A stretch of 64,000 nt of DNA from Clusia tigrina (GCA_920105625.2 OV050030.1:211962325-212026324), one strand, 5' to 3'. Counted from the first letter of the stretch, positions 1 through 15,400 are shown. Translations and numbers: made by a program. The notes: generated from the letters alone by a model not told the origin.

Positions 1-1089
1 TAAACTATGTGACAATAAAGTACTCGTGCCTCTTATCAATTTAAGTTATCGCTCATAGCTATGCTACCCTTGAGTCCCAAATCAAACACTGATAAAACTT
101 CAAATGGCCCTAACTTCTATACGGTGCGTCCTATACCTATCAAAGTTTGCAACATTCAAATGCTTGTAACTTTTTACTGGAGCGTCATAAAATCTTGAAA
201 TTTTGTGACAATAAAGTACTCGAGCCTTTTATCAATTTAAGCTATCGCTCATAGCTATGCTACCCTTGAGTCCCAAAATAAAACACTGATAAAACTTCAA
301 ATGGCCCTACGGTGCGTCCTACACCTATCAAAGTTTGCAACATTCAAATGCTTGTAACTTTTTACTGGAGCGTCATAAAATCTTGAAATTTTGTGACAAT
401 AAAGTACTCGAGCCTTTTATCAATTTAAGCTATCGCTCATAGCTATGCTACCCTTGAGTCCCAAAATAAAACACTGATAAAACTTCAAATGGCCCTACGG
501 TGCGTCCTACACCTATCAAAGTTTGCAACATTCAAATGCTTGTAACATTTTACTGGAGCGTCATAAAGTCTTGAAATTTTGTGACAATAAAGTACTCGTG
601 CCTATTATCAATAGAACCTATCGCTCATAGCTATGCTACCCTTGAGTCCCAAACTAAAACACTGAGAAAACTTCAAATGGCCCTATCTTCTATACGGTGC
701 GTCCCACACCTAACAAAGTTTGCAACAATCAAATGCTTGTATCTTTTACTGGAGCGTCCAAAAACCTTGAAATTTTGTGACAATAAAGTACTCGTGTGTC
801 TTATCAATTTAAGTTATCGCTCATAGCTATGCTACCCTTGAGTCCCAAATCAAACACTGATAAAGCTACAAATGGCCCTAACTTCTGTACGGTGCGTCCT
901 ATACCTATCAAAGTTTGCCACATTCAAATGCTTGTAACTTTTTACTGCAGCGTCATCAAATCTTGAAATTTTGTGACAATAAAGTACTCGAGCCTCTTGT
1001 CAATTTAAGGTATCGCTCATAGCTATGCTACCCTTGAGTCCCAAAATAAAACACTGATAAAACTCCAAATGGCCCTAACTTCTATACGG

Positions 1090-3930
1090 TGCGTCGTACA
1101 CCTATCAAAGTTTGCAACATTCAAATGCTTGTAACTTTTTACTGGAGCGTCACAAAATCTTGAAATTTTGTGATAATAAAGTACTCGTGCCTATTATCAA
1201 TTGAAGCTATCGCTCATAGCTATGCTACCCTTGAGTCCCAAAATAAAACACAAATAAAACTTCAAACGGCCCTAACTTATATACGGTGCGTCCTATACCT
1301 ATCAAAGTTTGCAACATTCAAATGCTTGTAACTTTTTACTGGAGCGTCATAAAATCTTGAAATTTTGTGACAATAAAGTACTCGTGCCTCTTATCAATTT
1401 AACCTATCGCTCATAGCTATGCTACCCTTGAGTCCTAAAATCAAACACTGATAAAACTTCAAATGGCCCTAACTTTTATACGGTGCGTCCTACACCTATC
1501 AAACTTTGCAACATTCAAATGCTTGTAACTTTTTACTGCAGCGTCATAAAATCTTGAAATTTTGTGGCAATAAAGTACTCGAGCCTCTTATCAATTTAAG
1601 ATATCGCTCATAGCTATGCTACCCTTGAGTCCCAAATCAAACGCTGATAAAACTTCAAATGACCCTAACTTCTATACGGTGCGTCTTATACCTATCAAAG
1701 TTTGCAACATTCAAATGCTTGTAACTTTTTACTGCAGCGTCATAAAATCTTGAAATTTTGTGACAATAAATTACTCGAGCCTCTTGTCAATTTAAGGTAT
1801 CGCTCATAGCTATGCTACCCTTGAGTCCCAAAATAAAACACTGATAAAACTTCAAATGGCCCTAACTTCTATACGGTGCGTCCTACACCTAACAAAGTTT
1901 ACAAAAATCAAATGCTTGTAACTTTTACTGGAGCGTCCAAAAACCTTGAAATTTTCTGACAATAAGTACTCGTGCCTCTTATCAATTTAAGTTATCGCTC
2001 ATAGCTATGTTACCCTTGAGTCCCAAATCAAACACTGATAAAGCTTTAAATGGCCCTAACTTCTATACGGTGCGTCCTATACCTATCAAAGTTTGCAACA
2101 TTAAAATGCTTGTAACTTTTTACTGCAGCGTCATAAAATCTTGAAATTTTGTGACAATAAAGTACTCGAGCCTCTTGTCAATTTAAGGTATCGCTCATAG
2201 CTAGGCTGCCCTTGAGTCCCAAAATAAAACACTAATACAACTTCAAATGGCCCTAACTTCTATACGGGGCGTCCTACACCTATCAAAGTGTGCAACAATC
2301 AAATGCTTGTAACTTTTTACTGGAGCGTCTTGTAACTTTTTAATGGAGCGTCTTTACTGGAAAGTCTTGACATTTTGTGACAATAAAGTACTCGAGCCTC
2401 TTATCAATTTAATCTGTCGCTCATAGCTATGCTACTCTTGAGTCCCAAATCAAACGCTGATAAAACTTCAAATGACCCTAACTTCTATACGGTGCGTCTT
2501 ATACCTATCAAAGTTTGCAACATTCAAATGCTTGAAACTTTTTACTGCAACGTCATAAAATCTTGAAATTTTGTGACAATAAAGTACTCGAGCCTCTTGT
2601 CAATTTAAGGTATCGCTCATAGCTATGCTACCCTTGAGTCCCAAAATAAAACACTGATAAAACTTCAAATGGCCCTTACTTCTATACGGGGCGTCCTACA
2701 CCTATCAAAGTTTGCAACAATCAAATGTTTGTAACTTTTTACTGGAGCGACATGAAGCCTTGAAATTTTGTGACAATAAAGTACTCGAGCCTCTTATCAA
2801 TTTAAGCTATCGCTCATAGCTATGCTTCACTTGAGACCCAAATCAAACACTGATAAAACTTCAAATAGCCCTAACTTCTATACGGTGCGTCCTATACCTA
2901 TCAAAGTTTGCAACATTCAAATGCTTGTAACTTTTTACTGGAGCGTCATAAAATCTTGAAATTTTGTGACAATAAAGTACTCGTGCCTATTATCAATTGA
3001 AGCTATCGCTCATAGCTATGCTACCCTTGAGTCCCAAATCAAACACTGATAAAGCTTCAAATGACCCTAACTTCTGTACGGTGCGTCCCATACCTATCAA
3101 AGTTTGCAACAATCAAATGTTTGTAACTTTTTACTGGAGCGTCATAAAAACTTGAAATTTTTTGACAATTAAGTACTCGTGCCTCTTGTCAATTTAAGCT
3201 ATCGCTCACAGCTATTCTTCACTTGAGTCCCAAATCAAACACAGATACAACTTCAAATGGCCCTAACTTCTATACGGGCATCCTACACCTATTAAAGTTT
3301 GCAACAATCAAATGCTTGTAACTTTTTACTGGAGCGTCATAAAGTCTTGAACTTTTGTGACAATAAAATACTAGAGCCTCTTATCAATTTAGCTATCGCT
3401 CATAGCTATGCTACCCTTGAGTCCCAAATCAAACACTGATGAAACTTCAAATGGCCGTAATTTCTATACGGTGCGTCCTACACCTATCAAAGTTTGCAAC
3501 ATTCAAATGCTTGTCACTTTTTACTGCAGCGCCATAAAATCTTGAAATTTTGTGACAATAAAGTACTCGAGCCTCTTATCATTTTAAGCTATCGCTCATA
3601 GCTATGCTACCCCTGAGTGCCAAATCAAACACTGATAAAACTTCAAATGACCCTGACTTCTATACAGTGCGTCTTATACCTATCAAAGTTTGCAACAATG
3701 AAATGCTTGTAACTTTTTACTGGAGCGTCATAAATCCTTGAAACTTTGTGACAATAAAGTACTCGTGCCTCTTGTCAATTTAAGATATCGCTCATAGCTA
3801 TGCTTCACTTGAGTCCCAAATCAAACACTGATAAAACTTCAAATGGCCCTAACTTCTATACGGTGCGTCCTATACCTATCAAAGTTTGCAACATACAAAT
3901 GCTTGTAGCTTTTTACTGCAGTGTCATAAA
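1090..3930 (+). repeat. Satellite segmental copy A1 (about 2.8 kb)
   Basis: This multi-monomer block recurs at about 7785-10625, offset by about 6.7 kb. It is recognised by rare markers in the same order: a TATCAATTTAACCTATCGC variant near 1395, an odd monomer where GGAGCGTC is repeated around 2322-2352, and an ACAGCTATTCTTCAC variant near 3209. Boundaries are approximate because all monomers are related. Confidence 0.75.
2990..3925 (+). repeat. Satellite sub-block B1, copied at about 5146-6080
   Basis: A run of about five monomers carrying the ACAGCTATTCTTCAC, ACGGGCATCC and CTGCAGCGCCATAAAATC variants. The same string of variants appears 2156 bp downstream. A further two-monomer duplication follows (about 3540-3930 repeated to about 4330), and the following stretch is then matched at an offset of about 1.76 kb. 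The block therefore records nested copying events. Confidence 0.65.
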
Positions 3931-6900
3931 ATCTTGAAATTTTGTGACAATAAATTACTCGAGCCTCTTATCATTTTAAGCTATCGCTCATAGCTATGCT
4001 ACCCCTGAGTGCCAAATCAAACACTGATAAAACTTCAAATGACCCTGACTTCTATACAGTGCGTCTTATACCTATCAAAGTTTTCAACAATCAAATGCTT
4101 GTAAATTTTTACTGGAGCGTCATAAATCCTTGAAACTTTGTGACAATAAAGTACTCGTGCCGCTTGTCAATTTAAGATATCGCTCATAGCTATGCTTCAC
4201 TTGAGTCCCAAATCAAACACTGATAAAACTTCAAATGGCCCTAACTTCTATACGGTGCGTCCTATACCTATCAAAGTTTGCAACATACAAATGCTTGTAG
4301 CTTTTTACTGCAGTGTCATAAAATCTTGAAATTTTGTGACAATAAAGTACTCGAGCCTCTTGTCAATTTAAGCTATCGCTCATAGCTATGCTTCACTTGA
4401 GTCCCAAATCAAACACTGATAAAACTTCAAATGGCCCTAACTTCTATACGGGGCATCCTACACCTATAAAAGTTTGCAACAATCAAATGCTTGTAACTTT
4501 TTACTGGAGCGTCATAAAGTTTTGAAATTTTTTGACAATAAAGTACTCGTGCCTATTATCAATTGAAGTTATCGCTCATAGCTATGTTACCCTTGAGTCC
4601 CAAAATAAAACACTGATAAAACTTCAAATGGCCCTAACTTCTATACGGTGCGCCCTACACCTAACAAAGTTTGCAACAATCAAATGCTTGTAACCTTTTA
4701 CTGAAGCGTCATAAAATCTTGAAATTTTGTGACATTAAAGTTCTCGTGCCTCTTATCAATTTAAGCTATCGCTCATAGCTATGCTACCCTTGAGTCCCAA
4801 ATCAAACACTGATAAAACTTCAAATGACCCTAACTTCTATACGGTGCGTCCTATACCTATCAAAGTTTGCAACATTCAACTGCTTGTAACTTTTTAATTT
4901 AGCGTCATAAAGTCTTGAAATTTTGTGACAATAAAGTACTCGAGCCTCTTGTCAATTTAAGGTATCGCTCATAGCTATGCTACCCTTGAGTCCCAAAATA
5001 AAACACTGATAAAACTTCAAATGGCCCTAACTTCTATACGGTGCGTCGTACACCTATCAAAGTTTGCAACATTCAAATGCTTGTAACTTTTTACTGGAGC
5101 GTCACAAAATCTTGAAATTTTGTGATAATAAAGTACTCGTGCCTATTATCAATTGAAGCTATCGCTCATAGCTATGCTACCCTTGAGTCCCAAATCAAAC
5201 ACTGATAAAGCTTCAAATTACCCTAACTTCTGTACGGTGCGTCCCATACCTATCAAAGGTTGCAACAATCAAATGTTTGTAACTTTTTACTGGAGCGTCA
5301 TAAAAACTTGAAATTTTTTGACAATTAAGTACTCGTGCCTCTTGTCAATTTAAGCTATCGCTCACAGCTATTCTTCACTTGAGTCCCAAATCAAACACAG
5401 ATACAACTTCAAATGGCCCTAACTTCTATACGGGCATCCTACACCTATTAAAGTTTGCAACAATCAAATGCTTGTAACTTTTTACTGGAGCGTCATAAAG
5501 TCTTGAACTTTTGTGACAATAAAATACTAGAGCCTCTTATCAATTTAGCTATCGCTCATAGCTATGCTACCCTTGAGTCCCAAATCAAACACTGATGAAA
5601 CTTCAAATGGCCGTAATTTCTATACGGTGCGTCCTACACCTATCAAAGTTTGCAACATTCAAATGCTTGTCACTTTTTACTGCAGCGCCATAAAATCTTG
5701 AAATTTTGTGACAATAAAGTACTCGAGCCTCTTATCATTTTAAGCTATCGCTCATAGCTATGCTACCCCTGAGTGCCAAATCAAACACTGATAAAACTTC
5801 AAATGACCCTGACTTCTATACAGTGCGTCTTATACCTATCAAAGTTTGCAACAATCAAATGCTTGTAACTTTTTACTGGAGCGTCATAAATCCTTGAAAC
5901 TTTGTGACAATAAAGTACTCGTGCCTCTTGTCAATTTAAGATATCGCTCATAGCTATGCTTCACTTGAGTCCCAAATCAAACACTGATAAAACTTCAAAT
6001 GGCCCTAACTTCTATACGGTGCGTCCTATACCTATCAAAGTTTGCAACATACAAATGCTTGTAGCTTTTTACTGCAGTGTCATAAAATCTTGAAATTTTG
6101 TGACAATAAAGTACTCGAGCCTCTTGTCAATTTAAGCTATCGCTCATAGCTATGCTTCACTTGAGTCCCAAATCAAACACTGATAAAACTTCAAATGGCC
6201 CTAACTTCTATACGGGGCATCCTACACCTATAAAAGTTTGCAACAATCAAATGCTTGTAACTTTTTACTGGAGCGTCATAAAGTTTTGAAATTTTTTGAC
6301 AATAAAATACTCGTGCCTATTATCAATTGAAGTTATCGCTCATAGCTATGTTACCCTTGAGTCCCAAAATAAAACACTGATAAAACTTCAAATGGCCCTA
6401 ACTTCTATACGGTGCGCCCTACACCTAACAAAGTTTGCAACAATCAAATGCTTGTAACCTTTTACTGAAGCGTCATAAAATCTTGAAATTTTGTGACATT
6501 AAAGTTCTCGTGCCTCTTATCAATTTAAGCTATCGCTCATAGCTATGCTACCCTTGAGTCCCAAATCAAACACTGATAAAACTTCAAATGACCCTAACTT
6601 CTATACGGTGCGTCCTATACCTATCAAAGTTTGCAACATTCAACTGCTTGTAACTTTTTAATTTAGCGTCATAAAGTCTTGAAATTTTGTGACAATAAAG
6701 TACTCGAGCCTCTTGTCAATTTAAGGTATCGCTCATAGCTATGCTACCCTTGAGTCCCAAAATAAAACACTGATAAAACTTCAAATGGCCCTAACTTCTA
6801 TACGGGGCATCCTACACCTATAAAAGTTTGCAACAATCAAATGCTTGTAACTTTTTACTGGAGCGTCATAAAGTTTTGAAATTTTTTGACAATAAAGTAC

Positions 6901-7784
6901 TCGTGCCTATTATCAATTGAAGCTATCGCTCATAGCTATGCTACCCTTGAGTCCCAAATCAAACACTGATAAAGCTTCAAATTACCCTAACTTCTGTACG
7001 GTGCGTCCCATACCTATCAAAGGTTGCAACAATCAAATGTTTGTAACTTTTTACTGGAGCGTCATAAAAACTTGAAATTTTGTGACAATAAAGTACTCGA
7101 GCCTCTTATCAATTTAACCTATCGCTCATAGCTATGCTACCCTTGAGTCCTAAAATCAAACACTGATAAAACTTGAAATGGCCCTAACTTTTATACGGTG
7201 CGTCCTACACCTATCAAACTTTGCAACAGTCAAATGCTTGTAACTTTTTACTGGAGCGTCATAAAGTCTTGAACTTTTGTGACAATAAAATACTAGAGCC
7301 TCTTATCAATTTAGCTATCGCTCATGCTATGCTTCACTTGAGTCCCAAATCAAACACTGATAAAACTTCAAATGGCCCTAACTTCTATACGGTGCGTCCT
7401 ATACCTATCAAAGTTTGCAACATACAAATGCTTGTAGCTTTTTACTGCAGTGTCATAAAATCTTGAAATTTTGTGACAATAAAGTACTCGAGCCTCTTGT
7501 CAATTTAAGCTATCGCTCATAGCTATGCTTCACTTGAGTCCCAAATCAAACACTGATAAAACTTCAAATGGCCCTAACTTCTATACGGGGCATCCTACAC
7601 CTATAAAAGTTTGGAACAATCAAATGCTTGTAACTTTTTACTGAAGCGTCATAAAGTTTTGAAATTTTTTGACAATAAAGTACTCGTGCCTATTATCAAT
7701 TGAAGTTATCGCTCATAGCTATGCTACCCTTGAGTCCCAAATCAAACACTGATAAAACTTCAAATGGCCCTAACTTCTATACGG

Positions 7785-10625
7785 TGCGTCGTACACCTAA
7801 CAAAGTTTGCAACATTCAAATGCTTGTAACTTTTTACTGGAGCGTCACAAAATCTTGAAATTTTGTGATAATAAAGTACTCGTGCCTATTATCAATTGAA
7901 GCTATCGCTCATAGCTATGCTACCCTTGAGTCCCAAAATAAAACACAGATAAAACTTCAAATGGCCCTAACTAATATAGGGTGCGTCCTATACCTATCAA
8001 AGTTTGAAACATTCAAATGCTTGTAACTTTTTACTGGAGCGTCATAAAATCTTGAAATTTTGTGACAATAAAGTACTCGAGCCTCTTATCAATTTAACCT
8101 ATCGCTCATAGCTATGCTACCCTTGAGTCCTAAAATCAAACACTGATAAAACTTGAAATGGCGCTAACTTTTATACGGTGCGTCCTACACCTATCAAACT
8201 TTGCAACATTCAAATGCTTGTAACTTTTTACTGCAGCGTCATAAAATCTTGAAATTTTGTGACAATAAAGTACTCGAGCCTCTTATCAATTTAAGATATC
8301 GCTCATAGCTATGCTACCCTTGAGTCCCAAATCAAACGCTGATAAAACTTCAAATGACCCTAACTTCTATACGGTGCGTCTTATACCTATCAAAGTTTGC
8401 AACATTCAAATGCTTGTAACTTTTTACTGCAGCGTCATAAAATCTTGAAATTTTGTGACAATAAATTACTCGAGCCTCTTGTCAATTTAAGGTATCGCTC
8501 ATAGCTATGCTACCCTTGAGTCCCAAAATAAAACACTGATAAAACTTCAAATGGCCCTAACTTCTATACGGTGCGTCCTACACCTAACAAAGTTTACAAA
8601 AATCAAATGCTTGTAACTTTTACTGGAGCGTCCAAAAACCTTGAAATTTTCTGACAATAAGTACTCGTGCCTCTTATCAATTTAAGTTATCGCTCATAGC
8701 TATGGTACCCTTGAGTCCCAAATCAAACACTGATAAAGCTTTAAATGGCCCTAACTTCTATACGGTGCGTCCCATACCTATCAAAGTTTGCAACATTAAA
8801 ATGCTTGTAACTTTTTACTGCAGCGTCATAAAATCTTGAAATTTTGTGACAATAAAGTACTCGAGCCTCTTGTCAATTTAAGGTATCGCTCATAGCTAGG
8901 CTGCCCTTGAGTCCCAAATTAAAACACTAATACAACTTCAAATGGCCCTAACTTCTATACGGGGCGTCCTACACCTATCAAAGTGTGCAACAATCAAATG
9001 CTTGTAACTTTTTACAGGAGCGTCTTGTAACTTTTTAATGGAGCGTCTTTACTGGATTCTTGACATTTTGTGACAATAAAGTACTCGAGCCTCTTATCAA
9101 TTTAATCTGTCGCTCATAGCTATGCTACTCTTGAGTCCCAAATCAAACGCTGATAAAACTTCAAATGACCCTAACTTCTATACGGTGCGTCTTATACCTA
9201 TCAAAGTTTGCAACATTCAAATGCTTGAAACTTTTTACTGCAACGTCATAAAATCTTGAAATTTTGTGACAATAAAGTACTCGAGCCTTTTGTCAATTTA
9301 AGGTATCGCTCATAGCTATGCTACCCTTGAGTCCCAAAATAAAACACTGATAAAACTTCAAATGGCCCTTACTTCTATACGGGGCGTCCTACACCTATCA
9401 AAGTTTGCAACAATCAAATGCTTGTGACTTTTTACTGGAGCGACATGAAGCCTTGAAATTTTGTGACAATAAAGTACTCGAGCCTCTTATCAATTTAAGC
9501 TATCGCTCATAGCTATGCTTCACTTGAGACCCAAATCAAACACTGATAAAACTTCAAATAGCCCTAACTTCTATACGGTGCGTCCTATACCTATCAAAGT
9601 TTGCAACATTCAAATGCTTGTAACTTTTTACTGGAGCGTCATAAAATCTTGAAATTTTGTGACAATAAAGTACTCGTGCCTATTATCAATTGAAGCTATC
9701 GCTCATAGCTATGCTACCCTTGAGTCCCAAATCAAACACTGATAAAGCTTCAAATGACCCTAACTTCTGTACGGTGCGTCCCATACCTATCAAAGTTTGC
9801 AACAATCAAATGTTTGTAACTTTTTACTGGAGCGTCATAAAAACTTGAAATTTTTTGACAATTAAGTACTCGTGCCTCTTGTCAATTTAAGCTATCGCTC
9901 ACAGCTATTCTTCACTTGAGTCCCAAATCAAACACAGATACAACTTCAAATGGCCCTAACTTCTACACGGGCATCCTACACCTATTAAAGTTTGCAACAA
10001 TCAAATGCTTGTAACTTTTTACTGGAGCGTCATAAAGTCTTGAACTTTTGTGACAATAAAATACTAGAGCCTCTTATCAATTTAGCTATCGCTCATAGCT
10101 ATGCTACCCTTGAGTCCCAAATCAAACACTGATGAAACTTCAAATGGCCGTAATTTCTATACGGTGCGTCCTACACCTATCAAAGTTTGCAACATTCAAA
10201 TGCTTGTCACTTTTTACTGCAGCGCCATAAAATCTTAAAATTTTGTGACAATAAAGTACTCGAGCCTCTTATCATTTTAAGCTATCGCTCATAGCTATGC
10301 TACCCCTGAGTGCCAAATCAAACACTGATAAAACTTCAAATGACCCTGACTTCTATACAGTGCGTCTTATACCTATCAAAGTTTGCAACAATCAAATGCT
10401 TGTAACTTTTTACTGGAGCGTCATAAATCCTTGAAACTTTGTGACAATAAAGTACTCGTGCCTCTTGTCAATTTAAGATATCGCTCATAGCTATGCTTCA
10501 CTTGAGTCCCAAATCAAACACTGATAAAACTTCAAATGGCCCTAACTTCTATACGGTGCGTCCTATACCTATCAAAGTTTGCAACATACAAATGCTTGTA
10601 GCTTTTTACTGCAGTGTCATAAAAT
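7785..10625 (+). repeat. Satellite segmental copy A2 (about 2.8 kb)
   Basis: Partner of the block at about 1090-3930. The aberrant duplicated GGAGCGTC monomer is at about 9017-9047, 6695 bp from its counterpart. Small differences separate the copies, for example GAAAGTCTTGACATT against GATTCTTGACATT just after the aberrant monomer, so the duplication is not brand new. Confidence 0.75.
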
Positions 10626-10908
10626 CTTGAAATTTTGTGACAATAAAGTACTCGAGCCTCTTGTCAATTTAAGCTTTCGCTCATAGCTATGCTTCACTTG
10701 AGTCCCAAATCAAACACTGATAAAACTTCAAATGGCCCTAACTTCTATACGGGGCATCCTACACCAAAAAAAGTTTGCAACAATCAAATGCTTGTAACTT
10801 TTTACTGGAGCGTCATAAAGTTTTGAAATTTTCTGACAATAAAGTACTCGTGCATATTATCAATTGAAGCCATCGCTCATAGCTATGCTACCCTTGAGTC
10901 CTAAAATA

Positions 10909-12465
10909 AAACACTGATAAAACTTCAAATGGCACTAACTTCTATACGGTGTGTCCTACACCTAACAAAGTTTGCAACAATCAAATGCTGTAACCTTTTA
11001 CTGAAGCGTCATAAAATCTTGAAATTTTGTGACAATAAAGTACTCGTGCTTATTATCAATTGAAGCCATCGCTCATAGCTATGCTACCCTTGAGTCCCAA
11101 AATAAAACACTGAAAAAACTTCAAATGGCACTAACTTCTATACGATGCGTCCTATACCTATCAAAGTTTGCAACAATCAAATGCTTGTAACTTTTTACTG
11201 GAGCGTCATAAAACCTTGAAATTTTGTGACAATAAAGTACCCGAGCCTCTTGTCAGTTTATGGTATCACTCATAGCTATGCTACCATTGAGTCCAAAACG
11301 AATACACTGATTAAACTTCAAATGGCCCTAACTTCTATTCGGTGCCTCCTATACCTATCAAAGTTTGCAACATTCAACTGCTTGTAACTTTTTACTAGAG
11401 CGTAATAAAATCTTGAAATTTTGTGAAAATAAAGTACTCGAGCCTCTTGTCAATTTAAGGTATCGCTCATAGCTATGCTCCCCTTGAGTGCCAAAATAAA
11501 ACACTGATAAAACTTCAAATGGCCCTAACTTCTATACGGTGCGTCCTACACCTATCAAAGTTTGCAACAATCAAATGCTTGCAACTTTTAACTGGAGCGT
11601 CATAAAATCGTGAAATTTTGTGACAATAAAGTACCCGAGCCTCTTTTCAATTTATAGTATCACTCATAGCTATGCTACCATTGAGTCCAAAAATAAAACA
11701 CTGATAAAACTTCAAATGGGCCTAACTTCTATACGGTGCGACCTATACCTATCAAAGTTCGCAACAATCAACTGCTTGCAACTTTTTACTGGAGCGTCAT
11801 AAAATCGTGAAATTTTGTGACAATAAATTACTCGGGCCTCTTATCAATTTAAGCTATCGCTCATAGCTATGCTACCCTTGAGTTCCAAATAAAACACTGA
11901 TAAAACTTCTATACGGTGCGTCCTACTCCTATCCAAGTTTGCCACATTCAAATGCTTGTAACTTTTTACTGGAGCGTCAAAAAACCTTGAAATTTTGTGA
12001 CTATAAAGTGCTCGTGCCTCTTATCAATTTAAGCTATCGCTCACAGCTATGCTACACTTGACTCCAAAATCAAACACTGATAAAATTTCAAATGGCCCAA
12101 ACTTCTATACGGTGCGTCCTACACCTATCAAATTTTGAAACAATCAAATGCTTGCAACTTTTTACTGGAGCGTCATAAAATCGTGAAATTTTGTGACAAT
12201 AAAGTACCCGAGCCTCTTTTCAATTTATGGTATCACTCATAGCTATGCTACCATTGAGTCCAAAAATAAAACACTGATAAAACTTCAAATGGGCCTAACT
12301 TCTATACGGTGCGACCTACACCTATCAAAGTTTGCAACAATCAAATGCTTGCAACTTTTTACTGGAGCGTCATAAAATCGTGAAATTTTGTGACAATAAA
12401 GTACCCGAGCCTCTTTTCAATTTATAGTATCACTCATAGCTATGCTACCATTGAGTCCAAAAATA
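10909..12465 (+). repeat. 1557-bp tandem duplication, unit 1
   Basis: Eight-monomer unit followed directly by a second copy. Landmarks such as AATGCTGTAACC (10984 and 12541) and the 60-codon open stretches beginning at 11620 and 13177, and at 12193 and 13750, all sit exactly 1557 bp apart, and most of the sequence is identical. Edges were placed where the two copies start or stop agreeing, and are accurate to tens of bases. Confidence 0.8.
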
Positions 12466-15400
12466 AAACACTGATAAAACTTCAAATGGCACTAACTTCT
12501 ATACGGTGTGTCCTACACCTAACAAAGTTTGCAACAATCAAATGCTGTAACCTTTTACTGAAGCGTCATAAAATCTTGAAATTTTGTGACAATAAAGTAC
12601 TCGTGCTTATTATCAATTGAAGCCATCGCTCATAGCTATGCTACCCTTGAGTCCCAAAATAAAACACTGAAAAAACTTCAAATGGCACTAACTTCTATAC
12701 GATGCGTCCTATACCTATCAAAGTTTGCAACAATCAAATGCTTGTAACTTTTTACTGGAGCGTCATAAAACCTTGAAATTTTGTGACAATAAAGTACCCG
12801 AGCCTCTTGTCAGTTTATGGTATCACTCATAGCTATGCTACCATTGAGTCCAAAACGAATACACTGATTAAACTTCAAATGGCCCTAACTTCTATTCGGT
12901 GCCTCCTATACCTATCAAAGTTTGCAACATTCAACTGCTTGTAACTTTTTACTAGAGCGTAATAAAATCTTGAAATTTTGTGAAAATAAAGTACTCGAGC
13001 CTCTTGTCAATTTAAGGTATCGCTCATAGCTATGCTCCCCTTGAGTGCCAAAATAAAACACTGATAAAACTTCAAATGGCCCTAACTTCTATACGGTGCG
13101 TCCTACACCTATCAAAGTTTGCAACAATCAAATGCTTGCAACTTTTTACTGGAGCGTCATAAAATCGTGAAATTTTGTGACAATAAAGTACCCGAGCCTC
13201 TTTTCAATTTATAGTATCACTCATAGCTATGCTACCATTGAGTCCAAAAATAAAACACTGATAAAACTTCAAATGGGCCTAACTTCTATACGGTGCGACC
13301 TATACCTATCAAAGTTCGCAACAATCAACTGCTTGCAACTTTTTACTGGAGCGTCATAAAATCGTGAAATTTTGTGACAATAAATTACTCGGGCCTCTTA
13401 TCAATTTAAGCTATCGCTCATAGCTATGCTACCCTTGAGTTCCAAATAAAACACTGATAAAACTTCTATACGGTGCGTCCTACTCCTATCCAAGTTTGCC
13501 ACATTCAAATGCTTGTAACTTTTTACTGGAGCGTCAAAAAACCTTGAAATTTTGTGACTATAAAGTGCTCGTGCCTCTTATCAATTTAAGCTATCGCTCA
13601 CAGCTATGCTACACTTGACTCCAAAATCAAACACTGATAAAATTTCAAATGGCCCAAACTTCTATACGGTGCGTCCTACACCTATCAAATTTTGAAACAA
13701 TCAAATGCTTGCAACTTTTTACTGGAGCGTCATAAAATCGTGAAATTTTGTGACAATAAAGTACCCGAGCCTCTTTTCAATTTATAGTATCACTCATAGC
13801 TATGCTACCATTGAGTCCAAAAATAAAACACTGATAAAACTTCAAATGGGCCTAACTTCTATACGGTGCGACCTATACCTATCAAAGTTCGCAACAATCA
13901 ACTGCTTGCAACTTTTTACTGGAGCGTCATAAAATCATGAAATTTTGTGACAATAAAGTACCCGAGCCTCTTGTCAATTTATGGTATCACTCATAGCTAT
14001 GCTACCATTGAGTCCAAAAATTAAACACTGCTAAAACTTCAAATGACCCTAACTTCTATACGGTGCGTCCTATACCTATCAAAGTTCGCAACATTCAACT
14101 GCTTGTAACTATTTACTAGAGCGTCATAAAATCTTGAAATTTTGTGAAAATAAAGTACCCGAGCCTCTTGTCAATTTAAGGTATCACTCATAGCTATGCT
14201 CCCCTTGAGTGCCAAAATAAAACACTGATAAAACTTCAAATGGCCCTAGCTTCTATACGGTGCGTCCTATACCTATCAAAGTTTGCAACAATCAAATGCT
14301 TGTAACTTTTTACTGGAGCGTTATAAAACCTTGAAATTTTGAGACAATAAAGCACTCGTGCCTCTTGTCAATTTATGCTATCGCTCATTACTATGCTACA
14401 CTTGATTCCCAAATCAAACACTGATAAAACTTCAAATGGCCCAAACTTCTATACGGTGCTTCCTACACCTATCAAAGTTTGCAACAATCAAATGCTTGCA
14501 ACTATTTACTGGAGCGTCATAAAATCGTGAAATTTTGTGACAATAAAGTACCCGAGCCTCGTGTCAATTTATGGTATCACTCGTAGCTATTCTAACATTG
14601 AGTCCAAAAATAAAACACTGATAAAACTTCAAATGGCCTTAACTTCTTTACGGTTCGTCCTATACCTATCAAAGTTTGTGACAATAAAGTACTCGAGCCT
14701 CTTATCAATTTAACCTATCGCTCATTGCTATGCTACCCTTGACTCCAAAATCAAACACTGATAAAACTTCAAATGGCCCAAACTTCTATACGGTGCGTCC
14801 TACACCTATCAAAGTTTGCAACAATCAAATGCTTGCAACTTTTTACTGGAGCGTCATAAAATCGTGAAATTTTCTTACAATAAAGTACCCGAGCCTCTTG
14901 TCAGTTTATGGTATCACTCATAGCTATGCTACCATTGAGTCCAAAAAGAATACACTGATTAAACTTCAAATGGCCCTAACTTCTATACGGTGCCTCCTAT
15001 ACCTATCAAAGTTTGCAACATTCAACTGCTTGTAACTTTTTACTAGTGCGTCATAAAATCTTGAAATTTTGTGAAAATAAAGTACTCGAGCCTCTTGTCA
15101 ATTTAAGGTATCGCTCATAGCTATGCTCCCCTTGAGTGCCAAAATAAAACACTGATAAAACTTCAAATGGCCCTAACTTCTATACGGTGTGTCCTACACC
15201 TATCAAAGTTCGCAACATTCAACTGCTTGTAACTATTTACTAGAGCGTCATAAAATCTTGTGAATTTTGTGAAAATAAAGTACTCGAGCCTCTTGTCAAT
15301 TTAAGCTATCGCTCATAGCTATGCTACCCTTGAGTCCCAAATCAAACACTGATAAAACTTCAAATGGCCCAAACTTCTATACGATGCGTCGTACACCTAT

